From positions 82,886 through 146,885 of the forward strand of contig NZ_FKBR01000014.1 in the NCBI RefSeq assembly GCF_900078335.1: a stretch of DNA of 64,000 bases. The letters are read 5' to 3'. The stretch is from Bordetella trematum (GTDB lineage Bacteria > Pseudomonadota > Gammaproteobacteria > Burkholderiales > Burkholderiaceae_B). This document shows, in pieces, positions 16,076 to 24,409 of the stretch (position 1 is the stretch's first letter; the number at the start of each line of letters is the position of its first letter). A program made the translations under genes and the position numbers. The notes beneath the pieces were generated by a model that was not told where the DNA came from, did no database searches, and saw only the letters and a list, made by a program, of their open reading frames with translations.

Positions 16076-17098
16076 TCAACCGGCCAGACCGGCCGTGTCC
16101 AGGCTGAAGGCAGCCGCGGCGCGGCCGATGCGGTCATTGACCGCATCCCAGGCGGGATCGGCCGGCGGCGCCTGCACCCAGATGCGGGCATAGCCTTGCG
16201 TATCCAGGTCGCGCAACGTGGCGTACAGCGCCTGGGCATAGCGCGCCGGGTCGGCCGGCACGCGATGGCAATCCAGGCCCGGCAGATCGGCGTGCCAGCC
16301 ATAGGTCACCAGCGCGCTGCGTCCGGGCGGCAGGCCCTGTTGCGTCAGCTGCGCCCAGGCGGCCTCGTCGAGCAGGGCCAAGGGCGTGCGCGGCGCATAG
16401 TGCGCCTTGAGCGTGCCCGAGGCGCGCGGCGCAGCCGCATCCGGACGGCGCACCGGCACACCCAGCACCTGCGCCAGTTGCGCAGCGCTGATATGCCCGG
16501 GGCGCAGCAGCACCGGGCCCGCCCCCTGATCCAGGCGGGACAGATCCAGGATGGTGGATTCGATGCCGACCTCGGCTGCGCCGCCATCGAGCACCGGCAT
16601 GCCGGCAGCCACTTCATTGGGGAACTCGCTGCGCACATGCCCGGCCTGTGTCGGCGAGACATGGCCGAAGGTATTGGCCGACGGCGCCGCCACCCCGCCC
16701 TGACCGCCCGGCTTGAGCGCGGCAAAGGCAGCCAGCAGCGCCTGGGCGACCGGATGCGAGGGGCAACGGATGCCGATGCTGTCCTGCCCGCCGCTGACGG
16801 CTTCGCCGATGCCGGGGCGACGCTTGAGAATGAGGGTCAGCGGCCCCGGCCAGAAGGCCGCGATGAGACGCTCGGCCTCGGGCGGCACTTCGCTAGCCCA
16901 ATGCCGCAGATCGGCCTGCGGCGCCACATGCACAATGACCGGGTGCGTCGCCGGACGCCCCTTGGCGGCATAGATGCGCGCCACGGCCTCGGGATTCTCG
17001 GCATCGGCGCCCAGCCCGTAGACCGTCTCGGTCGGGAAGGCGACCAGGCCGCCTTGGGCCAGTCGCTGCGCCGCAGCGGCGATATCGGCATCAGCCAT
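16076..17098 (-). CDS. Threonylcarbamoyl-AMP synthase, full-length Sua5 type
   Basis: A 340-aa protein. The YrdC domain comes first (VAFPTETVYGLGADAENPEA, KGRPATHPVIVHV, WPGPLTLILKR, APSANTFGHVSPTQ), followed by a Sua5-type C-terminal domain (SGTLKAHYAPRTPLAL). It makes threonylcarbamoyl adenylate for t6A37 of ANN-decoding tRNAs. The ATG at 17098 is preferred because it overlaps the purK stop by 8 bases (ATGGCTGA), suggesting translational coupling. In-frame ATGs at 17107 and 17149 lie deeper inside purK. It ends the purE-purK-sua5 run. Confidence 0.93.
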   Translation of the reverse strand: MADADIAAAAQRLAQGGLVAFPTETVYGLGADAENPEAVARIYAAKGRPATHPVIVHVAPQADLRHWASEVPPEAERLIAAFWPGPLTLILKRRPGIGEAVSGGQDSIGIRCPSHPVAQALLAAFAALKPGGQGGVAAPSANTFGHVSPTQAGHVRSEFPNEVAAGMPVLDGGAAEVGIESTILDLSRLDQGAGPVLLRPGHISAAQLAQVLGVPVRRPDAAAPRASGTLKAHYAPRTPLALLDEAAWAQLTQQGLPPGRSALVTYGWHADLPGLDCHRVPADPARYAQALYATLRDLDTQGYARIWVQAPPADPAWDAVNDRIGRAAAAFSLDTAGLAG

Positions 17099-18275
17099 GG
17101 CGGACATCCGGCGCCGGCAGGCCGAGCACCTGAGCCACGCTTGCGGCATCGGCCTGCACCTTGGCCAACGGATGACCGACCACGGTCAGGTGGCCCATCT
17201 TGCGGCCACGGCGGGCCTCTTCCTTGCCATACAGATGCAGCTTGGCGCAATCGACGGCCAAGGCGCCCGCCCAGTCGGGCTCGCGCGGCGTCTCGCCATC
17301 GAACCAGCTGTCGCCCAGCAGATTGAGCATGACCGCCGGCGCCAGCAGCCCGGTGCTGCCCAGCGGCAAGCCGGCCATCACTCGCGCCTGCTGTTCGAAC
17401 TGGCTGGTCACGCAGGCATCCAGGGTGTAGTGGCCGCTGTTGTGCGGGCGCGGCGCCATTTCATTGACCACCAGCGCGCCGTTGCGCAGCACGAAGAACT
17501 CCACGCACAGCACGCCGTGGTAATCGAGGCCCTGGGCGATCGCCTGAGCCGCCTGGCGCGCCTGTTCCTGCAGCGCCAGCGAGCCTTCCTCGCCGACGGT
17601 GGAGACGGCCAGGATGCCCTCGTGATGCACGTTGCGTGCAATCGGGAACACCACGTTGGCGCCATCAAAGCCGCGCGCGATGATCACCGAGATTTCGTAG
17701 TCCAGCGGCAGCAGCGCTTCCAGCACACAGGGCACGCCGCCGAAGGCCTCGAAGGCGGCCAGCGCATCTTCGCGATTGCTGACGCGCGCCTGGCCCTTGC
17801 CATCGTAGCCCAGGCGGGCGGCCTTCAGGATGCCCGGAAACAGGTGCTCGCCGGCGGAGCGCAGATCATCGGCGTCGTGTACCGCCACATAGGGCGCCAC
17901 GGCGATGCCCTGGGCGGCGATGAACTGCTTTTCCGCGATGCGATCCTGCGCTACCGCGACAGCGTCGCCCGACGGGCTGACGCGGCAACGGCGGGCCAGC
18001 ACGCGCAGGCTGTCGGCAGGCACGTTCTCGAACTCGGTGCTGATCACGGTGCAGCGATCGGCCAGCGCGGCCAGGCCCGCGGCATCATCATAGGCGGCAC
18101 AGATATGCAGATCGGCCACGCGGCCGGCCGGGCAATCCTGGGCGGGGTCCAGCACCGCCACGCGATAGCCCAGGCTTTGCGCGGCATGACAGAACATGCG
18201 GCCCAGTTGCCCGCCGCCCAGCAGGCCCAGCCAGCCGCCAGGGGCAACGATGAGTTCGGAATGAGATTGCGACAT
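17091..18275 (-). CDS. purK: N5-carboxyaminoimidazole ribonucleotide synthase
   Basis: A 394-aa ATP-grasp enzyme of de novo purine synthesis, converting AIR, bicarbonate and ATP to N5-CAIR. It has the N-terminal nucleotide-binding start GLLGGGQLGRMFCHAAQSLG, an ATP-grasp core (KAARLGYDGKGQARV), a metal/ATP-site segment (NEMAPRPHNSGHYTLDACVT), and the end segment HLYGKEEARRGRKMGHLTVV. It lies downstream of purE and overlaps the sua5 start. Confidence 0.96.
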   Translation of the reverse strand: MSQSHSELIVAPGGWLGLLGGGQLGRMFCHAAQSLGYRVAVLDPAQDCPAGRVADLHICAAYDDAAGLAALADRCTVISTEFENVPADSLRVLARRCRVSPSGDAVAVAQDRIAEKQFIAAQGIAVAPYVAVHDADDLRSAGEHLFPGILKAARLGYDGKGQARVSNREDALAAFEAFGGVPCVLEALLPLDYEISVIIARGFDGANVVFPIARNVHHEGILAVSTVGEEGSLALQEQARQAAQAIAQGLDYHGVLCVEFFVLRNGALVVNEMAPRPHNSGHYTLDACVTSQFEQQARVMAGLPLGSTGLLAPAVMLNLLGDSWFDGETPREPDWAGALAVDCAKLHLYGKEEARRGRKMGHLTVVGHPLAKVQADAASVAQVLGLPAPDVRHG

Positions 18276-18371
18276 GGTCAGTCCCGCCCGGGGCGGGGAA
18301 AACAGGGCGCCCCGAAGGACGCCGCGATCAGAAAAGCCGCCGGCGCCGGGCGCAGGCGGTGCGAACGGCGA

Positions 18372-18887
18372 TCAGGCCTGCGGCGGCAGCGTCATGTTGC
18401 GCGCGGTCTCGGTCTGCGCGGCACGAAACGCCAGCAGTTTGGCGTGCAGGGCATCATCGGTGGTGGCCAGCGTGGCGATGGCATGCAACGCCGCGTTGGC
18501 GGCCCCCGCCTCGCCGATGGCGAACGTGGCCACCGGCACGCCCTTGGGCATCTGCACTATGGACAGCAGCGAATCCTCGCCGCGCAAATAGCGCGAAGGC
18601 ACGGGCACGCCGAACACCGGCACCTCGGTCAGGGCGGCCATCATGCCCGGCAGGTGGGCAGCGCCCCCGGCGCCGGCGATGATGGCGCGCAGCCCGCGGG
18701 CGCGCGCCTGCGCGCCGTAGTCGGCCATATCCTGAGGCATGCGGTGGGCGGAAATCACGCGCGCCTCGAAAGGCACGCCGAACGACTCCAGCATCGCCAC
18801 GGCATTTTTCATGACCTCCCAATCGCTGGAAGATCCCATGATGACGCCCACCACAGGGGCGCCGGTAACCGAAGAGTGTGTGGTCAT
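18372..18887 (-). CDS. purE: N5-carboxyaminoimidazole ribonucleotide mutase
   Basis: A 171-aa class I PurE. Signature segments are [36 protein letters not shown] (with the catalytic His of the SAHR motif) and [17 protein letters not shown]. It rearranges N5-CAIR to CAIR, the step after PurK, whose gene follows 96 bases downstream. Length and motifs are full for the family. Confidence 0.96.
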   Translation of the reverse strand: MTTHSSVTGAPVVGVIMGSSSDWEVMKNAVAMLESFGVPFEARVISAHRMPQDMADYGAQARARGLRAIIAGAGGAAHLPGMMAALTEVPVFGVPVPSRYLRGEDSLLSIVQMPKGVPVATFAIGEAGAANAALHAIATLATTDDALHAKLLAFRAAQTETARNMTLPPQA

Positions 18888-19072
18888 GAGCGGGTTCGAT
18901 GCGCCCGGGCGGCGCAGCAGTGAAGAAACCAGGCCGGGGATGTCCCCGGCCGCGAAGGCAGTTATTTTACCCGCCTTCTGATGTCTCCCCTAGAACGGGG
19001 ACGCTCCATGCCGGGCGGAAACGGCGCGACGCGCCAGAAATGCCGGCCACCACGCCCCCCCCCCATCGCCCG

Positions 19073-19099
19073 CAAAAGCAAAAGCGCCCCGAAGGGCGC
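19073..19099 (-). terminator. Intrinsic terminator after purC
   Basis: On the minus strand GCGCCC TTCG GGGCGC (UUCG tetraloop) is followed by TTTTGCTTTTGC. It lies 29 bases after the purC stop and separates purC from purE. Confidence 0.75.
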
Positions 19100-19127
19100 C
19101 GGTGACGATCGCGGGGAACGCGCGGGC

Positions 19128-20009
19128 TCAGGCCGTCAGGCGGTCCAGGGCTTCACGGTACTTGGCGGCCGTCTTTTCCAGCACGTCCTGGGGCAGGCGC
19201 GGCGCGGGGGCCGTCTTGTCCCAGGGCTGGGTTTCCAGCCAATCGCGCACGAACTGCTTGTCGAACGACGGGGGGCTGGTGCCTTCGCGATAGCCATCGG
19301 CCGGCCAGAAGCGCGAGGAATCGGGCGTGAGCACTTCGTCCATCAGGTGCAGCTGACCCCGGTCGTCCAGGCCGAACTCGAACTTGGTGTCGGCGATCAT
19401 GATGCCCTTGGTGGCCGCGTAGGCCGACGCTTCGGCATACAGCCGCAACGTCACGTCGCGGATGCGCTCGGCCATTTCCTCACCGACTTCGGCGACCACA
19501 TGTGCGAAGTCGACGTTCTCGTCGTGCAGGCCGAACTCGGCCTTGGCTGCGGGCGTGAAAATGGGCTCGGGCAGGCGGCTGGCCTGACGCAGGCCCTCGG
19601 GCAGGCGGATGCCGCAGACGGCGCCGCTGTCCTGGTAGTCCTTCCAGCCCGAACCGATCAGATAACCGCGCGCCACGGCCTCGACCAGAATGGGCTTGAG
19701 GCGCTTGACCACGACCGCGCGGCCGCGCACCTGGTCCACCTCATCGGGGGCCACCACATCTTCGGCGCGCACGCCGGTGGAATGGTTGGGCAGGATGTGG
19801 GCCAGCTTGCCGAGCCAGAACTCGGTCAATTCGGTCAGGACCTGGCCCTTGCCCGGAATGGGGTCGTCCAGGATGACGTCGAAAGCCGAGATACGGTCGG
19901 TGGCCACGATCAGCAACTTGTCGTCGCCGACCGCGTACATATCACGCACCTTGCCGCGCCCCAGAAGAGGCAGGGACTTGATGCTGGATTCATGCAAAGC
20001 GGAAGTCAC
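19128..20009 (-). CDS. purC: SAICAR synthase
   Basis: A 293-aa phosphoribosylaminoimidazole-succinocarboxamide synthase. Segments are [80 protein letters not shown] and [20 protein letters not shown]. It joins CAIR and aspartate using ATP, directly after PurE. The length suits the long bacterial/yeast-like form. It has its own terminator before purE. Its upstream region carries an 18-base perfect palindrome. Confidence 0.96.
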   Translation of the reverse strand: MTSALHESSIKSLPLLGRGKVRDMYAVGDDKLLIVATDRISAFDVILDDPIPGKGQVLTELTEFWLGKLAHILPNHSTGVRAEDVVAPDEVDQVRGRAVVVKRLKPILVEAVARGYLIGSGWKDYQDSGAVCGIRLPEGLRQASRLPEPIFTPAAKAEFGLHDENVDFAHVVAEVGEEMAERIRDVTLRLYAEASAYAATKGIMIADTKFEFGLDDRGQLHLMDEVLTPDSSRFWPADGYREGTSPPSFDKQFVRDWLETQPWDKTAPAPRLPQDVLEKTAAKYREALDRLTA

Positions 20010-20033
20010 GGATTGAGCCTATGGCGGTAAAGA

Positions 20034-20051
20034 TTCCGTCGGCCGACGGAA
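20034..20051. promoter_or_regulatory. 18-bp perfect palindrome upstream of purC
   Basis: TTCCGTCGGCCGACGGAA is fully self-complementary and starts 25 bases upstream of the purC ATG. It could be a 5'-leader hairpin or a repressor site. It does not resemble the E. coli PurR box. Role unknown. Confidence 0.4.
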
Positions 20052-20144
20052 AGCCCCGGAGCGCCGGCACGCCGGCGGGAGCATTGGGAAAGAGCTATAG
20101 ATTACTGCAAAAGCAGCCGCGCCCGCAGCGGGCGGGCAGATGTG

Positions 20145-20168
20145 AAAAAGGCCCCGAGGGGCCTTTTT
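20145..20168. terminator. Bidirectional intrinsic terminator after fba
   Basis: AAAAAGGCCCC GA GGGGCCTTTTT is a perfect 11-base stem with T runs on both strands. It lies 12 bases after the fba stop, in the purC upstream region, and ends the fba transcript on the minus strand. Confidence 0.85.
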
Positions 20169-20180
20169 CATCAGGTCGGC

Positions 20181-21245
20181 TTACTGCACGACCTGCGCCA
20201 GTTTGCCGGAGGCATACAGCCCGGCCATGTCGCTGAGCGACACCGGCTTGATCTTGCTGCCGTTGCCGGCAGCGCCGAAGGCCGTGTAGCGTGCCACGCA
20301 GACCGCCTTGGCAGCGGCACGGGCCGGCTTGAGGTACTCGCGCGGGTCGAACTTGGAGGGGTTCTCGGCGAAGAAGCGACGGATCGCGCCGGTCATGGCC
20401 AGGCGGATGTCGGTGTCGATGTTGATCTTGCGCACGCCGAACTTGATGGCCTCCTGGATCTCTTCGACCGGCACGCCGTAGGTTTCCTTCATGTCGCCGC
20501 CGAACTCGCGGATCTCGGCCAGCAGTTCCTGCGGCACGCTGGAGCTGCCGTGCATCACCAGGTGGGTGTTCGGCAGACGGGCGTGGATTTCCTTGATGCG
20601 CTGGATCGACAGGATGTCGCCGGTGGGCTTGCGCGTGAACTTGTAGGCGCCGTGGCTGGTGCCGATGGCGATGGCCAGGGCATCGAGCTGGGTGCGGCGC
20701 ACGAAGTCGGCGGCCTGCTCCGGATCGGTCAGCAACTGATCCATGGTGAGCTTGCCGTCGGCGCCGTGGCCGTCTTCCTTGTCGCCTTCCATGGTTTCGA
20801 GCGAGCCCAGGCAGCCCAGTTCGCCTTCGACCGTCACGCCCAGTTTGTGAGCCATGTCGACCACCTTGCGGGTCACGTCGACGTTGTATTCGTAGTCGGC
20901 AATGGTCTTGCCGTCTTCTTTCAGCGAGCCGTCCATCATGACGCTGGAGAAGCCCAGGTCAATGGCGCCCTGACAGATGGCAGGCGACTGGCCGTGATCC
21001 TGGTGCATCACCACCGGGATATGCGGATACGACTCCACGGCGGCCTGGATCAGCAGCTTCAGGAAACCTTCGCCGGCATATTTCCGGGCGCCGGCCGAAG
21101 CCTGCATGATGACCGGGCTGTCGGTTTCCGCCGCGGCTTCCATGATGGCCTGGACCTGCTCCAGATTGTTGACGTTGAAGGCGGGAATGCCATAACCATT
21201 CTCGGCCGCATGGTCGAGCAACTGGCGCATGGAAACGAGGGCCAT
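20181..21245 (-). CDS. fba: Class II fructose-bisphosphate aldolase (Calvin-cycle subtype)
   Basis: A 354-aa zinc-dependent aldolase. Zinc and catalytic segments include [67 protein letters not shown] and [13 protein letters not shown]. It interconverts fructose 1,6-bisphosphate with the two triose phosphates. Length and the long insert around residues 150-165 fit the CbbA-like class IIB enzymes of beta-proteobacteria. It lies upstream of purC on the same strand; pgk, gap and tkt, which I expect close by, are about 35 kb away. Confidence 0.95.
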   Translation of the reverse strand: MALVSMRQLLDHAAENGYGIPAFNVNNLEQVQAIMEAAAETDSPVIMQASAGARKYAGEGFLKLLIQAAVESYPHIPVVMHQDHGQSPAICQGAIDLGFSSVMMDGSLKEDGKTIADYEYNVDVTRKVVDMAHKLGVTVEGELGCLGSLETMEGDKEDGHGADGKLTMDQLLTDPEQAADFVRRTQLDALAIAIGTSHGAYKFTRKPTGDILSIQRIKEIHARLPNTHLVMHGSSSVPQELLAEIREFGGDMKETYGVPVEEIQEAIKFGVRKINIDTDIRLAMTGAIRRFFAENPSKFDPREYLKPARAAAKAVCVARYTAFGAAGNGSKIKPVSLSDMAGLYASGKLAQVVQ

Positions 21246-21400
21246 AAAAAGGACTCCTGAATTCGGGTGAAGATGGGGAAGATGAAATCCGGCGAATTCC
21301 GTGATTTTAGCCGGGTTTGCGATGCAGTCCCATGCCGGCCGGCCTGGGTGATTTGTTGCAGTTCTTTACCTGGCCGCCGGGGTCGCCGGCAAAGGGGAAT

Positions 21401-21429
21401 TTTTGTCGTTTTTCGATTAAGGCTATGAT
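21401..21429 (+). promoter_or_regulatory. Possible sigma-70 promoter for the DAACS symporter gene
   Basis: TTTTGT (21401-21406), a 17-base spacer and TATGAT (21424-21429) lie 88 bases upstream of the ATG at 21517, in a T-rich stretch that stands out from its GC-rich surroundings. Only the -10 is good. Confidence 0.35.
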
Positions 21430-21516
21430 TCCGTTCTGCCTTTCCGATACATCGGGCGTATTACCCCCTCTCCTGGCCGGCCGCATCGCGCTTGCGGGCC
21501 TTCTCTGTAGTTGATC

Positions 21517-22794
21517 ATGAACACCAAAAAACTGACGCGTTACATCGGCATCTCCATGGTGCTGGGCATCGCCGTGGGCTACGCATGCCACCGCTATGCG
21601 CAGGATGCCGCCCATGCCGAACAAATCGCCTCCTACTTCAGCATGGTGACCACCATCTTCCTGCGCCTGATCAAGATGATCATCGCGCCGCTGGTCTTCG
21701 CCACACTGGTATCGGGCCTGGCCAGCATGACCGATGGCCGCGCCGTCGGCCGCATCGGCCTGCGTGCCATGCTGTGGTTCGTCAGCGCGTCCTTCCTGTC
21801 GCTGCTGCTGGGGCTGCTGCTGGTCAATGTGTTCCAGCCCGGCGCCGATCTCAACCGCGCGCTGCCGGACGCCGGCGCCTCGACCTCGCTGAAGACGGGC
21901 GACTTCACCCTGCAGGGTTTCCTGACCCACGTCTTCCCGAGCAGCATCATCCAGGCCATGGCCAACAACGAGATTCTGCAGATCCTGGTGTTCTCGCTGT
22001 TCTTCGGCGCGGCGCTGGCCTATGTGCGCCGCGACGGCCACACCACCATCGTCAATGCCATCGACGAGCTCGCCAAGGTGATGTTCCGCCTGACCGACTA
22101 CGTCATGCGCTTCGCGCCGCTGGGCGTGTTCGCCGCCATGGCGGCAGTCATCACGACCGAAGGCCTGGGCGTGCTGGTGACCTACGGCAAGCTGATCGGC
22201 GAGTTCTATCTCGGGCTGGTGCTGCTGTGGGCGTTGCTGTTCGGTGTCGGCTATCTGTTCCTGCGTCGCGATGTGTTCCGCCTGGGCGGGCTGATCAAGG
22301 AACCCACCCTGCTGGCCTTCTCCACCGCCAGCAGCGAATCGGCCTACCCCAAGACCATCGAGGCGCTGACCCGCTTTGGCGTGCCGCCGCGCGTCTCCGG
22401 CTTCGTGCTGCCGCTGGGCTACTCCTTCAACCTGGACGGCTCCATGATGTACCAGGCCTTCGCGGTGCTGTTCATCGCCCAGGCCTATGAAATCCCCATG
22501 ACCTTCACCCAGCAGTTGATGCTGCTGCTGGTGCTGATGATCACCAGCAAAGGCATGGCCGGGGTGGCGCGCGCCTCGCTGGTGGTGGTGGCGGCCACCC
22601 TGCCGATGTTCGATCTGCCTGAAGCCGGGCTGCTGCTCATCATGGGCATCGACCAGTTCTTCGACATGGGCCGCACCGCCACCAACGTGGTCGGCAACAG
22701 CATGGCCACCGCCGTGATCGCCAAGATGGAGGGTGGCGAGTCCGCCAGCCCCGATGAGATCGCCGCGGCCAGCGCGGAAGAACAACGGGCCTGA
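21517..22794 (+). CDS. Dicarboxylate/amino acid:cation symporter (DAACS/GltP-DctA family)
   Basis: A 425-aa inner-membrane symporter. Family segments include FLRLIKMIIAPLVFATLVSG, the serine-rich hairpin FSTASSESAYPKTIEALTRF, GYSFNLDGSMMYQAFAVLFI, TSKGMAGVARASLVVVAATL and MGIDQFFDMGRTATNVVGNS. It imports C4-dicarboxylates or acidic amino acids with sodium or protons. An in-frame TTG at 21511 is possible, but the ATG is preferred. It diverges from fba and stands alone, with a terminator after it. Confidence 0.9.
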   Translation: MNTKKLTRYIGISMVLGIAVGYACHRYAQDAAHAEQIASYFSMVTTIFLRLIKMIIAPLVFATLVSGLASMTDGRAVGRIGLRAMLWFVSASFLSLLLGLLLVNVFQPGADLNRALPDAGASTSLKTGDFTLQGFLTHVFPSSIIQAMANNEILQILVFSLFFGAALAYVRRDGHTTIVNAIDELAKVMFRLTDYVMRFAPLGVFAAMAAVITTEGLGVLVTYGKLIGEFYLGLVLLWALLFGVGYLFLRRDVFRLGGLIKEPTLLAFSTASSESAYPKTIEALTRFGVPPRVSGFVLPLGYSFNLDGSMMYQAFAVLFIAQAYEIPMTFTQQLMLLLVLMITSKGMAGVARASLVVVAATLPMFDLPEAGLLLIMGIDQFFDMGRTATNVVGNSMATAVIAKMEGGESASPDEIAAASAEEQRA

Positions 22795-22811
22795 CCCGGG
22801 TCCGGCAATGC

Positions 22812-22858
22812 CGCCGGCGCCCCGCCCCGCCAGCCGCGGGCCGGGGCGCCGGCGTTTT
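22812..22858 (+). terminator. Intrinsic terminator after the DAACS symporter
   Basis: CGCCGGCGCCCCG (22812-22824) pairs with CGGGGCGCCGGCG (22842-22854) across a 17-base loop, followed by TTTT. It is 17 bases after the stop codon. Confidence 0.7.
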
Positions 22859-22871
22859 CGAGAGACGCGAT

Positions 22872-23381
22872 TCAAGCCGGGCGGGCCGCCTCGTCCAGCA
22901 GGAACAACGGCAAGGCCAGCGCCGCGGCCAGCCGGGCCGCATGCAACTGTTGCGGCCCGACACGCTCGGTCTTCATCAGAAAATTGAGCGTGCCAAGACA
23001 GCGGCCCGCCTGCACCACCGGCACGTTGATCACCGAGCGCAAGCCCAGCCGGGCAATGGCGTCGTGGTCATCGAAGAAGTTGCGGATGGCCTCGCTGCCC
23101 TCACCCACGAACAGGCGCTGCTCGATCAGCACCTGCTGCCCCCAGGCCGTCCCGGTCTTGTCCTTGCTGCCGCCCGGCGGGTACGCCCCGGGCTGCGAGC
23201 TGTACAGACGTTGCACCTGCATGGCGGCGGCATCGAAACGGTTGGCGGTACACAAGCGCTGATCCAGCACGGGGGCGGCGTAAGCATCGATGGCGGCGAA
23301 CGCGGCGACGATATCGCCGGCGACATGGGCGGCCATCAAACGCTCAAGCGCGGCTCCGGCGGCAGTGTCGAACGCGCTCAT
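22872..23381 (-). CDS. GAF-domain protein
   Basis: A 169-aa protein of one GAF-like domain: GSEAIRNFFDDHDAIARLGL, RSVINVPVVQAGRCLGTLNF and a C-terminal amphipathic helix. GAF domains bind small ligands; there is no attached output domain. Its ATG overlaps the stop of the upstream Bug receptor gene (ATGA), so it is translationally coupled to it in a gamma-glutamyltransferase-Bug-GAF operon. It may be a ligand-sensing accessory protein; its function is not known to me. Confidence 0.7.
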   Translation of the reverse strand: MSAFDTAAGAALERLMAAHVAGDIVAAFAAIDAYAAPVLDQRLCTANRFDAAAMQVQRLYSSQPGAYPPGGSKDKTGTAWGQQVLIEQRLFVGEGSEAIRNFFDDHDAIARLGLRSVINVPVVQAGRCLGTLNFLMKTERVGPQQLHAARLAAALALPLFLLDEAARPA

Positions 23382-24358
23382 TCGGCCGTGATCCCGAGTT
23401 CATTGATCAGGTCGCCGTACTTCCGGGCATCCTGCTCCAGCAACTCGCCGAACTGTTCCGGCGTACTCTCGACCAGCAGCACCCCCATCTCGTTCATCTT
23501 GCGGATCACGTCGGGCCGCCGGAGCACGGCATTGATTTCCTGATTGAGTCTCGTCGTCAGTTCCGGCGGCAGGCCCGCCGGGCCAAAGGCGCCGTACCAC
23601 ACCGACAACGCATAGCCAGGCAGGGATTCCGCCACCGTCGGCACTTGCGGCAGCAAAGGCGAACGCTCGCTCTCGGTCACGCCCAGCAGCTTGAGCTTGC
23701 CGGAATTCACGTGGGGCAGCGTCTGCGTGCCGGCGCTGAACAGCACTGGCGTGCGGCCGGCCACCGTGTCCAGCACCGCCGGCGCGCCGCCCCGGTATGG
23801 GACGTGCATCATTTCCACGCCGGCGGCGCGCTCGAACAGCACGGCGCTCAGGTGATTGGTCGAGCCCTGTCCGGCCGAGGCATAGGCGACCGTGCCCGGA
23901 TTTTTCTTGAGATAGGCAACGAAATCGGTCACGTTGTCAGCCGGCACGGAAGGATGCACCACCATGGTATTGGTCACACGCGCCAACTCGGCAATCGGCG
24001 TGAAGTCCTTCACGCCATCGAACGGCATGTTGGCGTAAAGCGCGTGATTCATGGTGTGGGTACTCATGGAACCCAGCAGCAAGGTGTAGCCATCCGGCTT
24101 GGCGCGCGCCACATAGGCACTGCCGATGTTGCCCGACGCGCCAGACCGGTTTTCCACCACGACGGGTTGGCCAAGAGACTGCGACAGGCCTTCGGACAAC
24201 ATGCGGGCGAGAATATCGGTCGAACCGCCCGCCGCCCACGGCACGACCAGTGTGACCGGTTTTTCAGGCCAGGCCGCCTGGGCCGGCCCTCCCAGCGTCG
24301 CCAACCCCAGCGTCAATCCGGCAGCCAGTTGTTTGATCGAGAAAGTCATGGTGTTCAA
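23378..24358 (-). CDS. Bug-family (TctC-type) periplasmic substrate-binding protein
   Basis: A 326-aa protein with a signal peptide ending near GPAQAA, then WPEKPVTLVVPWAAGGSTDI, the classic Bug loop, and GQPVVVENRSGASGNIGSAY. These receptors bind small carboxylates, amino acids or amides in the periplasm. No tctAB membrane genes are nearby, the usual orphan situation. It follows the gamma-glutamyltransferase gene by 51 bases and overlaps the GAF gene by 4, so it may bind a gamma-glutamyl compound or its product (inference). Confidence 0.92.
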   Translation of the reverse strand: MNTMTFSIKQLAAGLTLGLATLGGPAQAAWPEKPVTLVVPWAAGGSTDILARMLSEGLSQSLGQPVVVENRSGASGNIGSAYVARAKPDGYTLLLGSMSTHTMNHALYANMPFDGVKDFTPIAELARVTNTMVVHPSVPADNVTDFVAYLKKNPGTVAYASAGQGSTNHLSAVLFERAAGVEMMHVPYRGGAPAVLDTVAGRTPVLFSAGTQTLPHVNSGKLKLLGVTESERSPLLPQVPTVAESLPGYALSVWYGAFGPAGLPPELTTRLNQEINAVLRRPDVIRKMNEMGVLLVESTPEQFGELLEQDARKYGDLINELGITAE

Positions 24359-24409
24359 CCCCTGTATGTAGAGACCGGTCTGGATGCCGGTTGGAAAAGG
24401 CGTGAAAAA

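Noticed and set aside
21307..22875. 522-codon minus-strand open frame
   Set aside because: Antisense to the DAACS symporter, which has full family motifs; the frame is low-complexity Gln/His/Gly.
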